Assembly (NCBI GenBank): GCA_001510575.1
Contig: LNGK01000002.1
Location: 2,902,144-2,966,143, forward strand
From: Knoxdaviesia capensis
Taxonomy: Eukaryota; Ascomycota; Sordariomycetes; Microascales; Gondwanamycetaceae
Reading direction: 5' to 3'
DNA: 64,000 nucleotides
Below are positions 31,901-44,892 of this stretch, piece after piece. The translations under genes and the position numbers were made by a program. Position 1 is the first letter of the stretch. Every line of letters begins with the position of its first letter. Below the pieces are notes generated by a model. That model ran no database searches. It saw only the letters and a list, made by a program, of their open reading frames with translations, and was not told the origin of the DNA.

Positions 31901-34900
31901 CCAATCCGTTCCAAACGACTTAAGCAGAACGGGGAAGTCGTGGTTTTCCGACACGCTCCAGTAGCTCGAGGCCTGGCTTTGCGGCCGACGTTCAGGCTGA
32001 GGCTGAGACAGCGACTGCGATAGCGACGCGGGAACCGGCATCGGCATCTGAATGGGCACAGGCGCAATGGCATGTGGCTGCGAAAGCGTCTGCGACAGGC
32101 TCTGAGGGGTGTGTGCAGGGGGCTGGGCCAGCGGGTGGGGGTGCGATTGCGGAGGCTGCGCAAGCGGTTGAGCCAACGGCTGGCCCATGCCGTACTGAGT
32201 CATTGTCTGCGTGGGGAGCGGAGGCGGGGTCGGGCGCAGCGCAGGAGGGGCCATGAGATCGGAGATACCTGAAGTAGGGGGCCGCTCGGGCTCGGCCGGG
32301 CCCGCTTGCTGGGGAGCAACGAGCAGTGGCTGGGGCTGAATGGCAACCAGTTGAGGATGGTGTCCGTGCGCCGGAGGAGCCGGTTGGATATTCTGCTGCT
32401 GTTGCTGAGACAGCGTCTGGTGAACAGACAGGGGCGACGGCTGGTCGACACTAGGAGGCAGCCGGGAGGGCTCGACGCTGGCAGTACGAGGATCGGCGGT
32501 CTGCGCACGAGAATTGCTCCGAGACCGGCCACGGCCGGGAGTGGTGGACGCCGGGAGGGTGAGACCACCCGGGGTGGCAGGGGCCGAGGCGGACGTGGTA
32601 GTCGTCACGGCAGCGGCTGCAGCCGCCTTGGCAGCCTTGGTAGCAGCAGCCTTGGTCTCCTTGGCAGTCGGCTCCTTGACCTCCTTCGGATCCTTCAACT
32701 CTTTGGCCACCGTTTCTTTCGCTTCTTTGGCCTCCTTTGCCTCCTTCTCTCGTTCCTTGGCCGTTGGCTTTCTGCGCTTACGGCCGCCTTCAGGCTTATC
32801 CGGAGTACCATCGCCAGACGCGGTAGTACCTCTGCCCCGACGGGTCGGGCCAGATTGGGCATCGGAATCAGCGTTGCCACCAGCGGCAGCGGCAGCAGCA
32901 GCGGCAGCAGCCGCCTGCTCGAATCCCCAGGTGGGGGCCGCCGCACGGCGCGGGCGTCGTCGCTCACCAGGCTCGGTATTCTCATTGTTCTCCTCGCCCT
33001 CAACTTCAGGGTTGCCAAGCTCCGACACAAGGGCACTGGACCGTTGCTTGTTGCGGGTGCTCTTCTTGCGGCGCTTGGGCTGCTTCTTCAGCTTGTTCTT
33101 CAGGTCAAGCTTTCGCTTCATGAGATAGTAGAACTGAATGCACGTCTTAAAGTCTCGGTTCGGAATCTCATCCGCAATCTTGCCCCACTGCTTCGGCTTC
33201 TCGAAATAATTCTTCTCGAAGAGTTCAGTTTCTTCAGGTGTGAAGTTGTTGACGGGAGGGAGACAGCGCCAGGCCTTGACAACCTGATCCATCGGAATCA
33301 GGCCCGATCGGTCCTCGTACTTGGCCTTTTGGCGATCGGCGTCGGTCGCAAACATGTTGGGAATCACGGCCTCCTTCTCGCTGCGGTGCATGTCCTTCTT
33401 CAGTTGAAGTTCGCGCTCCTTTCGTTCCTCGTCCTCGCGCATGGATGCCTGCAGGACTCTCTCCAAGTCTCGCTCCGAAGCAAATCTGCGTCCACGACCC
33501 TCAGCACGGGGCTCGGGGGCAACAGGCGGGGCAACGGTTTCTCCAGGAGGGTTGACGGAAAACTTTTCGCGACTCTTAGTTGCGATAGGATCGTCGGAAA
33601 GAGTAAACTTAAGATACTCCATGTAGGTATCGCAATACTTCTCTTGAGCAGCATGCTGGTCCTCAAGCTTTGCGCGCCCGTCAATATCGATCTGTTCTGC
33701 AATAAACTGTTGCACCTCGGTATCGGCATCGAGACCCTCCAAGAACCGTCGGCTCTGGTCCCAGCGTTTTCCAGTAAAAACGGGCAAGCTTTCGAGAGGA
33801 GGGGTTTTCATGGCATCTCTGATGCTATCAGCAGATGTGGAGTATGTATCGTCAACCTCGGTCGTCTCACCCTCGTCATATCCGTTGGTGCCGGCTGTCT
33901 CGGTAGTTGGCTTGATGTCGGTAGTCTCAGACGGCTTGTCAATCTTCTCGGGGGCCACGGGAGTTGCCCGTGCAGAAACGGACTTGGATCTGGCACGGGA
34001 TCCGGACCGTGATGTCGTTGCCGTTGTGGTTCCCGGAGCCGGAACCTCGAGCTGCTCTTTGGCCTTCGTCACGAGGACGCCAGGGGCCGTGGAAGTCGGT
34101 GCAGGCACCTCGGTTATCAGCTTGCTCGGAACAGGAACATCATCAGCATCCTTCATGACAACATCCTGGTCTTCGTCAGTCTTAATGACGACAGGAGGTT
34201 CAATAGGAGCAGCTGTCTCGGTAGGCGCAGGAGGGACGACTGCTTCATCACTGTCAATAGGAACGCTCGAGGGCTTCTTCACGACGAGGTCAGCCGGAGT
34301 CGAAGCCGGCTCAGCCTCCTTCTTCTTTCCAATGGGTTGGCTATCAACAACGGAAGCCGAGACAGTTTCCACGGTCGGCGTGGGCTTGCTGACAGCAGGA
34401 GCGGCAGTTGAGGGTTTGGATTGCACTTTGGCATCCGATGCAGTCGTGGCCTTGCGCTTTCCAGGGGGCTGAGAGTCTGCAGCTTCCGAATCAGGCGCCT
34501 TACGCTTCTGAAGAACGGATTCAATGGGAGCTTGATCGATGTAGGGGATTTTGTCATCTTGTTTGACAATCCGAACCATCGCATCATGAGAGATGTTTGC
34601 GAATCTAACCGCAGCATCCCATTGAGAAGCCTCAGACTCCAGCTTTTGCAAGTCAGACTCCGTCTTGGCAATCTGGTCTGTGAGATAATCTCCTATGTCA
34701 TCATCATCAGACTCATCCTCGGCGGCAACGGCACCAGATGATGGAGCAGCCGGGGGAGATGGAGGAACCGTGGTGGTGGTGACAACGGATTCAGGTTGCT
34801 GTGGCAGGGCAAATCGAACCACGGGGACGCGCACGCCGGAGAAAGCACTAGAGGGAGTCGACGCTGCGGGCGCAGTCGACGTGGTAGATGTCGCGGTTGC

Positions 34901-37144
34901 TGAGGTAGCAGAAGTGCTGGTCGGGAGGGAGGGTTTCGAAGAGGACAACGATTTCGACGGTTGGACCGACGACGAGGTTGTTTCGAAAGACATGGACGGC
35001 TTGGGAGGGATCTTGGTATCAACGACGGGTGGCCGGCGCACAGGCGGGGGAACGGGCTTGGGCTTCTCGGGAGATTGGTCATCATCGCTTTGAATCTCGC
35101 CCATTTCCATTTCGTCGTCATTATCGTCGTCATGTTGAGGGTGAGAATCGCGAGTTGAAGACGCTTGCTTAGAAAGAGGCGTCCCGGTTTCCGGTTTCGA
35201 CGGCAAGGAGTGGTCGCCAGGTGCAAAGGACGCTCCAGTCTTGGGCTTGTCCGCAGGTGAATGCAGAGACTTTCCGTCGTTAGGCCGAGGGCTTCTATCT
35301 CCAGAGGAAAGAACACCAATCGCGGAGTCATGTTTGAGGAGGTCGGGCCGGTTAGTAAACGGCCGGGGATCCTGAACCAAACTCTGAGACCGAATCAACT
35401 TGGGCAGATCAGCCGGCTTCCGGTCAGGATTCATGGGTCCAGACCACTGCTTGCTTGAGGATCGCTGCAATTGTTGGTGAGGCGGGAGAGGATGCTGCGG
35501 CGATGGGTGATAAGAGGCCGGAGGCTGGGGCCGGTTTGGAACGCCGGTAAGGTGGGGAGAGGCTTCGTTCCGGGACGCATTCACGCCCGAGGGTGACATG
35601 CCGCCGTGGCCAGACGAGCCGGGTCGATCAGGAAGGCCGCGCGGGCCACCGGGGAGAGGAAGTTGGGGTCTCCCAGAGGCTGACAACGGAGACTGAGCAT
35701 TGCTATTGTCAGTCGCGAGCGAGGGATGTCGGCCTGAGCCCGAGCTAAAGGCAGGTGCCGAGGGATGAATTAGTGGAGGAGAGACATCTCTGGTCACAGG
35801 AGAAGGCTCGTGAGATAGAGCATCTCGCTCCATTCTAGGACGAATCAGGTCACGGTCTCTGTCGCCACGATCATGATCTCGGCGAGGATCGAACTCCCCA
35901 AAGCGGTCGGGAAATCTGTCACGGTCGTCACGAACCCAACGGCCCTCTTGAGACCGGCTTCTAGGTCCATAGCGATCGTCGTAGGAAGATCTGCCACGGT
36001 TGGAGCGCGAATCCCAGTCATTGCGTCCGCCACCAAGGCCGACACCCATGCCGCCAGGACCGCCTAGGCCACCGCCTCCACGGCCGACGCCAGCGCCGAC
36101 ACCACTAGGGCCACCCCCACGGCCACGGCCCATGCCGTGGCCAAAGGCGCCACCGCCTCGAGAATACGGAGGACCACTGAAAGGGGGGTCTGACGAAGAG
36201 GAGCCGGCTGATGGAGGCCCACCATCGCGCGAACCATGGCGCACTCTGTCCGTGTCCAAGCTGGCGGGAATCTCGCGGTCGCGGAAGTCACGGGGAGGAG
36301 GGGGGGAACGACCCCGAATGGGTGAGACCCGACGCGGGCGGAAACCATCACGGTCCCGATCGCGATCGCGCCAGTCTCTTTCTCGCTCACGATCACGGTC
36401 TCTGTCACGATCGCGATCTCTGTCCCGGTCACGGTCTCGCTCGCGGCTGCGATCGTCAGCGCGGTACATGCCGCCGCCGCCATCTCGGCGGTCCCGAAAA
36501 TCTAGATCACGCTCACGGCCGCGCTCTCGGCTATCGTCACGTGACCAGATACGGCCACCACCCCGCGGCCGTGTTCGGCCTCGAGGGAAATCACCGCCAA
36601 AGCCGCCGCCGCGGGAGGGGGGGTTCGAGTCGATGGAAGATTTGGGTGCCCGAGGAGGAGGGTCCCGCGAGGTGAGATCTCGGGCAGAATCATTGCGTTG
36701 TAAGGGGAAGCCGGGAGCATTGTTGCTCCGGAGGGCCTCTGCAGAAGATCGTCGGCGGTCTCCTTCGGGATAGGGAGCGGCGCGGTCGAATCGTTCGGGC
36801 GAACGCGAACGAGAGCGTCGCGGATACCGGGAAGCCCTATCGTCATAATTAAGTTCTATGTAAGATTCAAGTTCGGATGCAGACTCATTGCCATGAAGGC
36901 GGGGGAATCTGATGGGAATAAAGTTGGGGTTTTTGTTGTTGGGGGTTGTGGCATGCTCAGCCAATGAAGAACGATCTGATGGTGGCTGGTTCAGTTCTTG
37001 AGTTTGGAAAGACGATGCCTGGTCAGACAGAAGCTCATTCTCCCGGCGCTTTGGAGCCACCGGTCTGTACTTCTGGCCTTGCTGGCCCATCCTTGGGCCT
37101 TTCCGGCCCATCCCGAAGGTAGTGGACAAGGCAAAACTATGCAC
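28963..37144 (-). CDS. SNT1: SNT1-like SANT/Myb corepressor of the Set3 histone deacetylase complex
   Basis: SNT1 is the fungal N-CoR/SMRT-like subunit of Set3C, a nuclear histone deacetylase complex. Two exons (37144-31859 and 31776-28963) give up to 2699 residues. They join in the second SANT domain: TKTTQM then VKNYFMREKDKSHPEW. SANT1 is at about residues 1295-1345 (FTPEETELFEKNYFEKPKQW; FKTCIQFYYLMKRK) and SANT2 at about 1728-1790 (YWSVSENHDFPVLLKSFGTD). The N-terminus has an Arg/Asp and Arg/Glu alternating tract at about 220-270 and RGG-like patches. Residues about 1800-2699 are Pro/Gln/Gly/His-rich with short polyQ. The start is uncertain: Met at 37144 or 37111 are both possible, and more 5' exons may exist. 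The SANT pair makes the family call firm. Confidence 0.88.
29349..29378 (-). repeat. SNT1: CAG/CAA run coding polyglutamine in SNT1
   Basis: On the minus strand this reads as about ten Gln codons. Further short Gln runs occur around 30020-30040 and 30630. Confidence 0.85.
36349..36450 (-). repeat. SNT1: Arg-Asp/Arg-Glu codon repeat in SNT1
   Basis: Repeated CGTGAC/CGCGAC-type six-base units encode a tract of alternating Arg with Asp or Glu near residue 220-270 of SNT1. Confidence 0.85.
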
Positions 37145-40100
37145 TTGCTTGAGGAAAGGTGAAGGAAATGGTTGCTGTAGGTAGGCTGGGTGATAATGGT
37201 AGAGGATGTACGATTATCACAGTGGGGTTATCGCAGAGGACGTTGGTGGTGATGGAAGGAGAAAGAGAGAGAGAGGAAAGGAAAGGAAACGAAAAAATTA
37301 TTAGAGGGAGTAAGGAGTGAAGGGAAGTCATTGTGAAAGAAGGAAGCATCACGAGTCCAATAGCAATAGTAAACACTGGTTACACACAAACGGGGAATAT
37401 AAAAAAAAACAAAGTAAAAAACACAAGATAAGAACAAAACAAAAAAAGCTATAGGCACATACATAAGTGAGCAATTGGCCAAGAGGCCTACTGCCGGAAA
37501 TAGAAGATATGAGCGTTACTAAGACACATCCAGAGGTAACGAAAGAATCGTTAGTTGAATATTGAGGGCATCAAAAGATTTTTTTGGTCCAGAATCTAGA
37601 GGTTCTCTTAGGTTGAAGAATAATTAAGGTGGTGGTGAGACAGCTGATGACGGATACAGAGAAAGGAGAAAGAAAAAGAAATTGCTGAGTCCAGGCAACG
37701 GACCAAAAGGAGTTAAGTAGGAGAGTGTAAAAAGAAATTTCCAACACTAATGTTTCTGTAAATGTCTTGAGAAAGATGGAGAAAAATGATGGGTGCCAGA
37801 TGGGTAGTAGGCGTGAAGCCGAATAATCGCAAAAGATGTTTAAATTCCACAAGGATCAAGAGATGTCGTTGGGAACCCTGGCGTGTCTGACTAAACACCC
37901 CTTGAGGCAGGCTGGATCGGGGGAGGAGCGACTGTCAGGCGAGAAATCGTCAAGGGAGCTGAGATAATCAATGGAGCGCTGAAAAAAAACCCAAAGGGGG
38001 GCAAACGACCGTAAAAACGTTACTGTTTCGGTAAGCAAAGATGAAAGCGTGACCAGATCGCAATGGTTCAGAGTGAAAGAGGTGAAATCGACGAGAAAGG
38101 CGGCCGGCAGTCCTGGTATAATGTTCCGGCGGAAGGGGGACGATGCAATTGAGGCGGGAAAGCCGGTTTTTCCTTTGCCGTGTGGTGACGGTTGGGTCCA
38201 GTTGCCCCCCAAAAAAGAGAGATCAGGGGTGAGCAAAATACGGGGTGGGAAAAGACCACACGCTGCGAAGAGGGCCAACGAATGATGATGCAGTCCAGGA
38301 AGATCGAAGGAACCAGTAGGAAAGAATACGTTAAGGACCTGAAGAGCGAAAAGGCAGATGAAGCCGTTGATGAATTTTTGGATGCAGCACAAAAGAACGG
38401 GTGGGAAGCCGGAAGACGTAGATAAAGTCGTTACAAGAAAGCACAGGCGAAGCAGCAGAATCTGGCAGGGAATCTCAAAAAGGGAAAAGAAAGAATACAC
38501 AAGAATATCCGTGGTATGACCGGGCGAACAATGGACGACGATAGTATCTCTAGAAATGGCCGAGGTGATGAGAACAATGAATGAAATATACGAGAAGGGG
38601 GGGGATACGAAACAAGAGATGAGGGGAAGGAGAAGAATCGACGAGGAGATGGATGATGAGATGAAGGGGGAAGAAAAAAGAAGGGGAAAAGTGAGTAAAG
38701 TTACGAAGCATGAGAAAAGGAAGTCGCGGTCCTGGTGTCAAAAGATTTTGGTGTCTCAAGGAAGAAAAACAGAAACCACGAAGAAAAAAAGTATTTGCAC
38801 AGTCAGCAAGATTTTCCGTGACTGGAGGGAACAAGCAGGGAAGGAAGCGACAGGGAAGTAGCGAGAGGCAAAAAGGAACAACCAAACAAGGGAGGGAACA
38901 GAAAACAAGAACTTGTGGAGTGGAGAAGGGAACCCAGCAAGAAAAAATATATATATTAATATGGTGAACAGGCTGGTCTTCCGTTTAAAATATGGGTAGG
39001 ATCGGAACATTGAAGGTATGAGGTACAAGCAGCGCCATGTCTGATACTTAAAGATACATAGTATGGTTTGCGGCAATTAAATGTCGAGGCTGCGCTAGAT
39101 AATGTCACTGGTACAGCCCCATCTTGACGTGGTATTTTCAATATTTAAGAGCCGCGCCCCATCAATTCATCAACACACGCACGCAGCACAGCACAGATCA
39201 AGTGAATTTGGCTGGAACTGGTGATGTACGAGGAATATAGATAGAGTAGAGTAGGATAGCAGAATACCTGTAAATATATGTGTGCCTATTAAGAGTGCGT
39301 CAGTCCAGGAGGAGAAAAATGTTCATCAGCGGGTGTCTGCATAATTCAAGGTCAGGCAGGTCACGGAGTCGCCTTTTTTCTCGCGTACCAAAAATATTCC
39401 TTTCTTTCTCCCATTTTTAATTTATTGGAAATTCCCATGGTACCATAAATTCAAGGCCATGGAACAAGTCTGTCGACACTAGATCGGGATTTGCCCAAAA
39501 CGTTGAAATTTTAAGAAACGAGGGTCGCCGCCCATAACGTAGCGTTTCTTAGGCCCTCGAACCAGACCCTGCGCCTAAAAATATAGAACGTCGAAAACCC
39601 ATGCCAGGAGGTCAGAAATATCAAATAATACCTGGCCAGTAGCCAGCCAAAGAAGAAGCAGAAAAAGAAAATCGAGAACCCTACAAGATCCAATCAGGGG
39701 GCGAGACACCGGGCAGGCATCAAACAGGCTTTAAGGTCCACTGATTCTTAGGGATTCTGAGAGACTTGGCGAACGTTACCGGAATGGGAGGTGTGCGGTG
39801 TGTTCTTTCGTTATTCTTTCTTTTTCTGGTCGTCGGCTTTCTCTCTCTTTCTCTTGTCCAGCTGCATCTTGTCCAGACCCGAACAGAGAGAAGGGGACGA
39901 GAACGCACCAAAAAAGCCGCGATACGACGTGCATGCACAATACGTGGGAAGACGATGAGGAGAAAAAAAAATGATGAATAAATTCAAATAACCCGATTTA
40001 AAGGAATACTTTTTACGGATTCGCTTTGATTGGCTAAGCCGGCATTCAAGAGAACGGCTTTTCTTGGTGTGTGGATCCGCCTCTGGCGCGGTGGTGAAGG

Positions 40101-42645
40101 TTTGAAACATGGCGGGACCTGAAAAAAGAAAAAAAGAAAAAACAGATATTTAAATAATGAATATCAAAATAGTGATATTAAAAACGGGACTAAAAGTTCG
40201 GCCGGGATTGATTGGGCCAGGGCTGGGCTTTGGCTCTTTTTTTCGTTTTTTTCTCTCCACTCTTTCTTTGGCTTTGACTTGCCACTGCCTCTTCTCTCCC
40301 TAGACCTTGTAACCCAGGCGAGGCTTAAGGGCTTTTCTAAGGTACCTGGGTACCTCGCTCCCTCTATCCTTAGCTTTGTGCTGTTGGTTCTTCACTTCGC
40401 CAACCTTCAATTTCTCGAATTTTCTCAGATTGGGGAATGTGATCATGTGTTCTTGCCGCCCGCCGTTTTCCCGGCCTTGCGCCATGCACGCCTGCACACT
40501 GCCTTCCCTATATGCACCCACCCTGTCCCATCCCACGATCCATTCGAAGCAGGTGGCCAGGGCTTATATGCTGTCGCCATCAGAAGAAGGGGGTTATGCA
40601 CTTTATCCTCATTTATGCATTTGGCGCCAACTCTTGTTCCGGTAACAAGCACATCTTGATTCTGCTTGTCGCCTCGTATATGGTCTGTCGGGTATTAAAT
40701 CATACGTTCAAAGATGTGGAAATCTGGACATCGAGACACTTTTGTTACGTGCGGTTTCCCTGTTCGCCTTGTGAGAGGCAATTTCTTACTGATAGTCGCT
40801 TCTCATTTGATGATTGATCCTGGGACGTGCCTGAACTTCAAGGCGGGCGCTAGTCCGTCCATGCTCTACCGAGGAGAGAGAGAGAGAGGTTGAGATTTTA
40901 GGCGATACGATCTATCAATGGCCAGAAGATAACCCCGACCTATTGTTTTGTGCGTGTGTAATCCTGTGTGGACTCCGCTCGTCTCCAGCCCGGCTGAAAA
41001 TTAACGAAGAAAAAAAAGAGAAGAAAGAGGATGCGTGCAGCTGTACTGTACTGTATGTACACGTACATTTGCAGCATGCAGGCTTGACCATTTTCTACAT
41101 CAGATTTCCTAAACGGTGGCCAGCCCGTGCTTCCAAACCTGCAGCCTGCAACGGTACATCATCCGTTCTGTATGATTCTGAGCTGGGGGTCTGGCCCTGT
41201 TCAACGTTAGCCACAACAGCCGGGCCACTAGATCCGGTCAATGCGTTGTCGTGCCTTTCGCTGTGTACAACTCACTCCACTGTATGCGGTTCCTTTTCCC
41301 TCTCTTCTCCGCTGGTCATCTTCAAAAGCGAGAAGAGACAGATTCACCGCCCCACCCTCGCAAATCACGAACCTCCCAAGACACATTCCTAGACCTGTGT
41401 GGTGGGAATCAAAACCGAAAGAAATGCAGGGCACAAAAAAAAGGTTGAGACATAATCTCTCACACACATATAAAAGAAGCCGGCAGCCACACACGCACAC
41501 ACTTTCAGGACGGTTGGAGACGTTCAAGAGAGAGACACTTAACACGTATAGAGACATCACGAGACACACGTACCACGGATACTTCCAAGGCCGGCAGTCT
41601 AGGACTCCCTTTTTTCTGTTCTTTTCTTTTCTCCTCTCTAATTGCTTCCATATCTGGCCGTTCTTCAGACTTCTGGTTGTCATAGCTTAGTAGGTTCGCC
41701 GCCGGCCAGACCCCGACGACATCCTCGCCGGTGTCAAAGGACCGGACACCAAAATGGGAACGAACAGTAGCCAAAGATAGAACGAAAGAAAGCCAAGAAG
41801 GAACAGTCCGATCATCCATGCGTAATGGCCGCATTAAGCTGAACTTCTTCAAACTTGGATCGCCTCTTTGTGCCCTTTCGTCTTCTACAGCATTCAGGCC
41901 CCCCCTTTCACATAATCATCGATGTTCTATGATCGTCCGTGTTCCATCGAGCCAGCCAGCCGGATGTTCCAATGTTCTAACGGGCCTGTTGTGTGTCTTA
42001 GGCTTTTTTCTTAGGCGGTGTTCCATGGCAAGGGGGCAAGACTTGTCACTCACTCGTTATTATCTGCCACGCCGATTTCCCCAATCATGCACGTCGCCGT
42101 GTTAAATAAGCTGTTGTCCAAAAGTCTATAGACACTAGACTTCGAGATTTCGTGAAGGCCGCTTTTTTCTATGGAGAGATCCATGCGTCACTGCAAGCAA
42201 CAGCCCGCTGGAAATTTTCTGTCCAGAGCTAGAGATCGATCGTGTAAGTGGGGTCTAATCGCAGTCTATCAGGTTTTTTTCTGAATTTTTTCATGATTTC
42301 GCCAGATCTGGTCACCACTTAACTAGGCACATAGATTTGAACCTTTCTGATGGTTTTCTACTTGATTCGTTTTTTCAAATATTTGTCCTTCTCCAAGCTC
42401 TCTCCCCAGTGCCTCGTCTAAAGAGTATATTCCTGCCAGCTGTTAACACTTGATATTCACCTAGCTTTCATCCCGTTCGTTTGTCCATATCCGCCCATGA
42501 TAGCGCTCCTGCTTTCTGCAAATCCTCATAGCGCCTTCCGTTGAAGTCGGGGGGTTTTTTTTTTCTTCAAATTCTCCATATACGGAGTGACTGTCGTCCA
42601 CTTTCCCCCTCTTATATACTCCGCTTCTCCGCTCGCTTTGTCACC
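37145..42645. other. 5.5-kb gene-poor region between SNT1 and deoxyhypusine synthase
   Basis: No gene is recognised on either strand. From 37145 to about 38960 the plus strand is purine-rich, so the SNT1 strand is pyrimidine-rich; this is probably an SNT1 5' UTR or promoter with upstream ORFs and perhaps a leader intron. The middle (39000-41000) is mixed and AT-rich in places. A (GA)n run lies at about 40872-40888. The right end (about 42540-42640) is a poly-T plus CT-rich leader for DYS1. Frames up to 214 codons here are Leu/Phe/Ser-biased products of the CT-rich strand. Confidence 0.45.
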
Positions 42646-43908
42646 ATGTCCTCTTCCGACCAGCAGAACGCCGTTCCGGCCGGGGCCGCCGCCGCGGTAC
42701 TCGTCAAGTCCGACGAAATGCCGGCTGGCTCGCAAAAGGTCGAGGAACTCGACTTCAACAAGCTCAAGGGCCCGATCACCGCCGCAGACCTGTTACGTGG
42801 CATGACCAACATGGGCTTCCAGGCGTCGTCCATGGCCGAGGCCGTCCGTATCATCAACGGAATGGTAAGTTGTTGTTCCTCAAACGCATATGTCACTCCC
42901 TCATTTTCGAGACTAACACATGTGTGCCACACAGCGTGCCTGGAAAGACCCCGAGACCGGTGAAGGCACCACCATCTTCCTGGGCTACACCTCCAATCTG
43001 ATCTCGTCCGGCCTGCGTGGGGTCTTCCGCTGGCTCGTCGAGCACAAGCACGTGTCCGCCATCGTAACCACGGCTGGCGGTGTCGAAGAGGACTTCATCA
43101 AGTGCCTCGGCGACACCTACATGTCGTCGTTCAGCGCTGACGGTGCATCGCTGCGCCGCAAGGGCCTCAACCGCATCGGCAACCTGGTGGTGCCGAATGC
43201 AAACTACTGTGCCTTTGAAGACTGGGTGGTGCCGATCCTGGATACCATGCTGGAGGAGCAGGAGGCGTCGAAGGGGGCCGGTGAGGATGAAATTACCTGG
43301 ACGCCGTCCAAGGTCATCCACCGTCTCGGAAAGGAGATCAACGACGAGCGGTCGGTGTACTATTGGGCGTACAAGAACAATATCCCCGTGTTCTGCCCCG
43401 CCCTCACTGACGGCAGCCTCGGTGACATGCTCTACTTCCACACCTTCAAAGCCTCGCCCCGCCAGTTGAAGATTGATATTGTCGGCGACATTCGTCGAAT
43501 AAACGACATCTCATCCCATGCTAAGCGCGCTGGAATGATCATCCTCGGAGGGGGAATCGTCAAGCATCACATTGCCAAGTAAGTAGTTGGAGCAACCGCC
43601 CCTCTTCTGTCTCATTGCCGTTCAGTCGCTTACCGTGACACTCTAGTGCCTGTCTTATGCGTAACGGTGCGGAGAGTGCCGTGTACATCAACACTGCCCA
43701 AGAATTCGACGGAAGTGACGCCGGTGCGCGGCCTGACGAGGCCGTCTCCTGGGGCAAGATCAAGATAGATGGAGATTCCGTTAAGGTAGGTCCCCAACCA
43801 CGAACACCCATTCACTATTCGTCGTCACTAACAGTTGTGCAGGTGTACCTCGAGGCCACGGCCTGCTTCCCATTCATTGTCGCCAATACATTTGCTAAAG
43901 ATATCTAG
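42646..43908 (+). CDS. DYS1: Deoxyhypusine synthase
   Basis: Transfers the aminobutyl group of spermidine to a Lys of eIF5A using NAD, the first step of hypusine formation; cytosolic. Four exons (42646-42864, 42935-43578, 43647-43785, 43843-43908) give 355 residues, the normal length. Family stretches are GYTSNLISSGLRGVFRWLVE, TTAGGVEEDFIKCL, NRIGNLVVPNANYC, NNIPVFCPALTDGSLGDML and AGMIILGGGIVKHH. The catalytic Lys lies in ARPDEAVSWGKIKID in exon 3. Intron 2 splits an Asn codon (AA|T) and the acceptor restores NACLMRNGAE. The first 40 residues are an Ala-rich, poorly conserved lead. ATG 42646 follows a CT-rich leader with CACC before the ATG. Confidence 0.97.
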
Positions 43909-44892
43909 CCACCACGGATTCATCACCAATCCGCCGAGTCCCCTCTCAGTTCCACTCTCTCCGCTGTCCCGTGGTCTGGGGGTCTCTCACATTCGACGCC
44001 AGCCCTCTCCGTTCACACCCACCCTCTCCCCGGGTTGACTAAGGAGCATTGAGGCCTACGATTCGCATACCATGGCGAACCCCATGCTCGTCACTCGCGG
44101 CACAAACAGTCCAGTTCAACAGAGATCCGTCACCTATCAATCCATTTGGTGATATGATTCGACGGGAGTGATTAACATAGCACCTATATCAGCGTGAGAC
44201 ATATGTCGACAGGGCGAAATAAGCGCCGTGTGCGCGAGACCAGCCTCCATGTCGTTCACCATTTGCTTGGAGAATTAAACACTCCATCCAAAGATGTGGG
44301 ACTCTGCTAACTAGGCCCCGCGAGAATCAGGCCGTTCCCGGTTGGAGGTTGGATGTCTTAGTATGTTCTCCAAGGGCTCATGGTCACGACAGCTATGGCT
44401 GGAACAATTTTGGAAAGGGAGAAGGAGTCTATTGTATGTGTGTGGGGGTCTGTCTGGAGAAGTCCGCGGATGCGGAGTCTATGCTGGAGTAGATACGGCG
44501 TCTCCACGGCGACGGATGGCGTCGAAACAGATCGGGCCATTCGGCAGAATCATAGCGCGCATCATTGAGAAGCTAGGAGAAGGGTTTCACGCCCAGAATG
44601 TGACTGAAGGGAGTCAAGCCTTCAGTATTCTCGTACTCGATATATATGACGAAGTGTGTCGCGTTTGTTCGCCCTCCTCGGAGCGTGAGATGTGCCGAAG
44701 CGATGGTCCCTGCATGCCAGCCTGCAACGGGCTACCGTGGCGAGTAGAAAATAGAAAAGGCTGTAGCAAGATCCTAAGCCGCCATGAACTGCAGCGTAGG
44801 GACGCTTTGCCCTCATATCCAACAATTTCGATGTAGATCTCCTCCGGTGATAGTCGTGTTATATGTGGCCCCTCGGCAGACAGTGGGCGAAG
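43909..44892. other. Convergent 3' region DYS1 / cyclophilin
   Basis: About 1 kb without a recognisable gene. A 164-codon plus-strand frame at 44342-44836 has no motif and no splice context. After the DYS1 TAG the same frame stays open for about 47 codons in Ser/Pro/His-rich, CT-rich sequence, which is probably chance. Confidence 0.5.

Noticed and set aside
37856..38500. 214-codon minus-strand frame upstream of SNT1
   Set aside because: Leu/Phe/Ser-rich product of a pyrimidine-rich strand; fits a 5' leader better than a gene.
40820..40880. tRNA-like A-box on the minus strand (GGTAGAGCATGGA)
   Set aside because: No matching T-loop GGTTCRANTCC, no anticodon stem and no acceptor-stem pairing could be drawn.
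43906..44046. Open frame of about 47 codons after the DYS1 TAG
   Set aside because: Ser/Pro/His-rich CT-biased 3' UTR; deoxyhypusine synthases normally end near this Asp-Ile, unlike the MDR case where a missing domain strand is restored.
44342..44836. 164-codon plus-strand frame after DYS1
   Set aside because: No conserved motif, mixed composition, no promoter or splice signals; likely chance.
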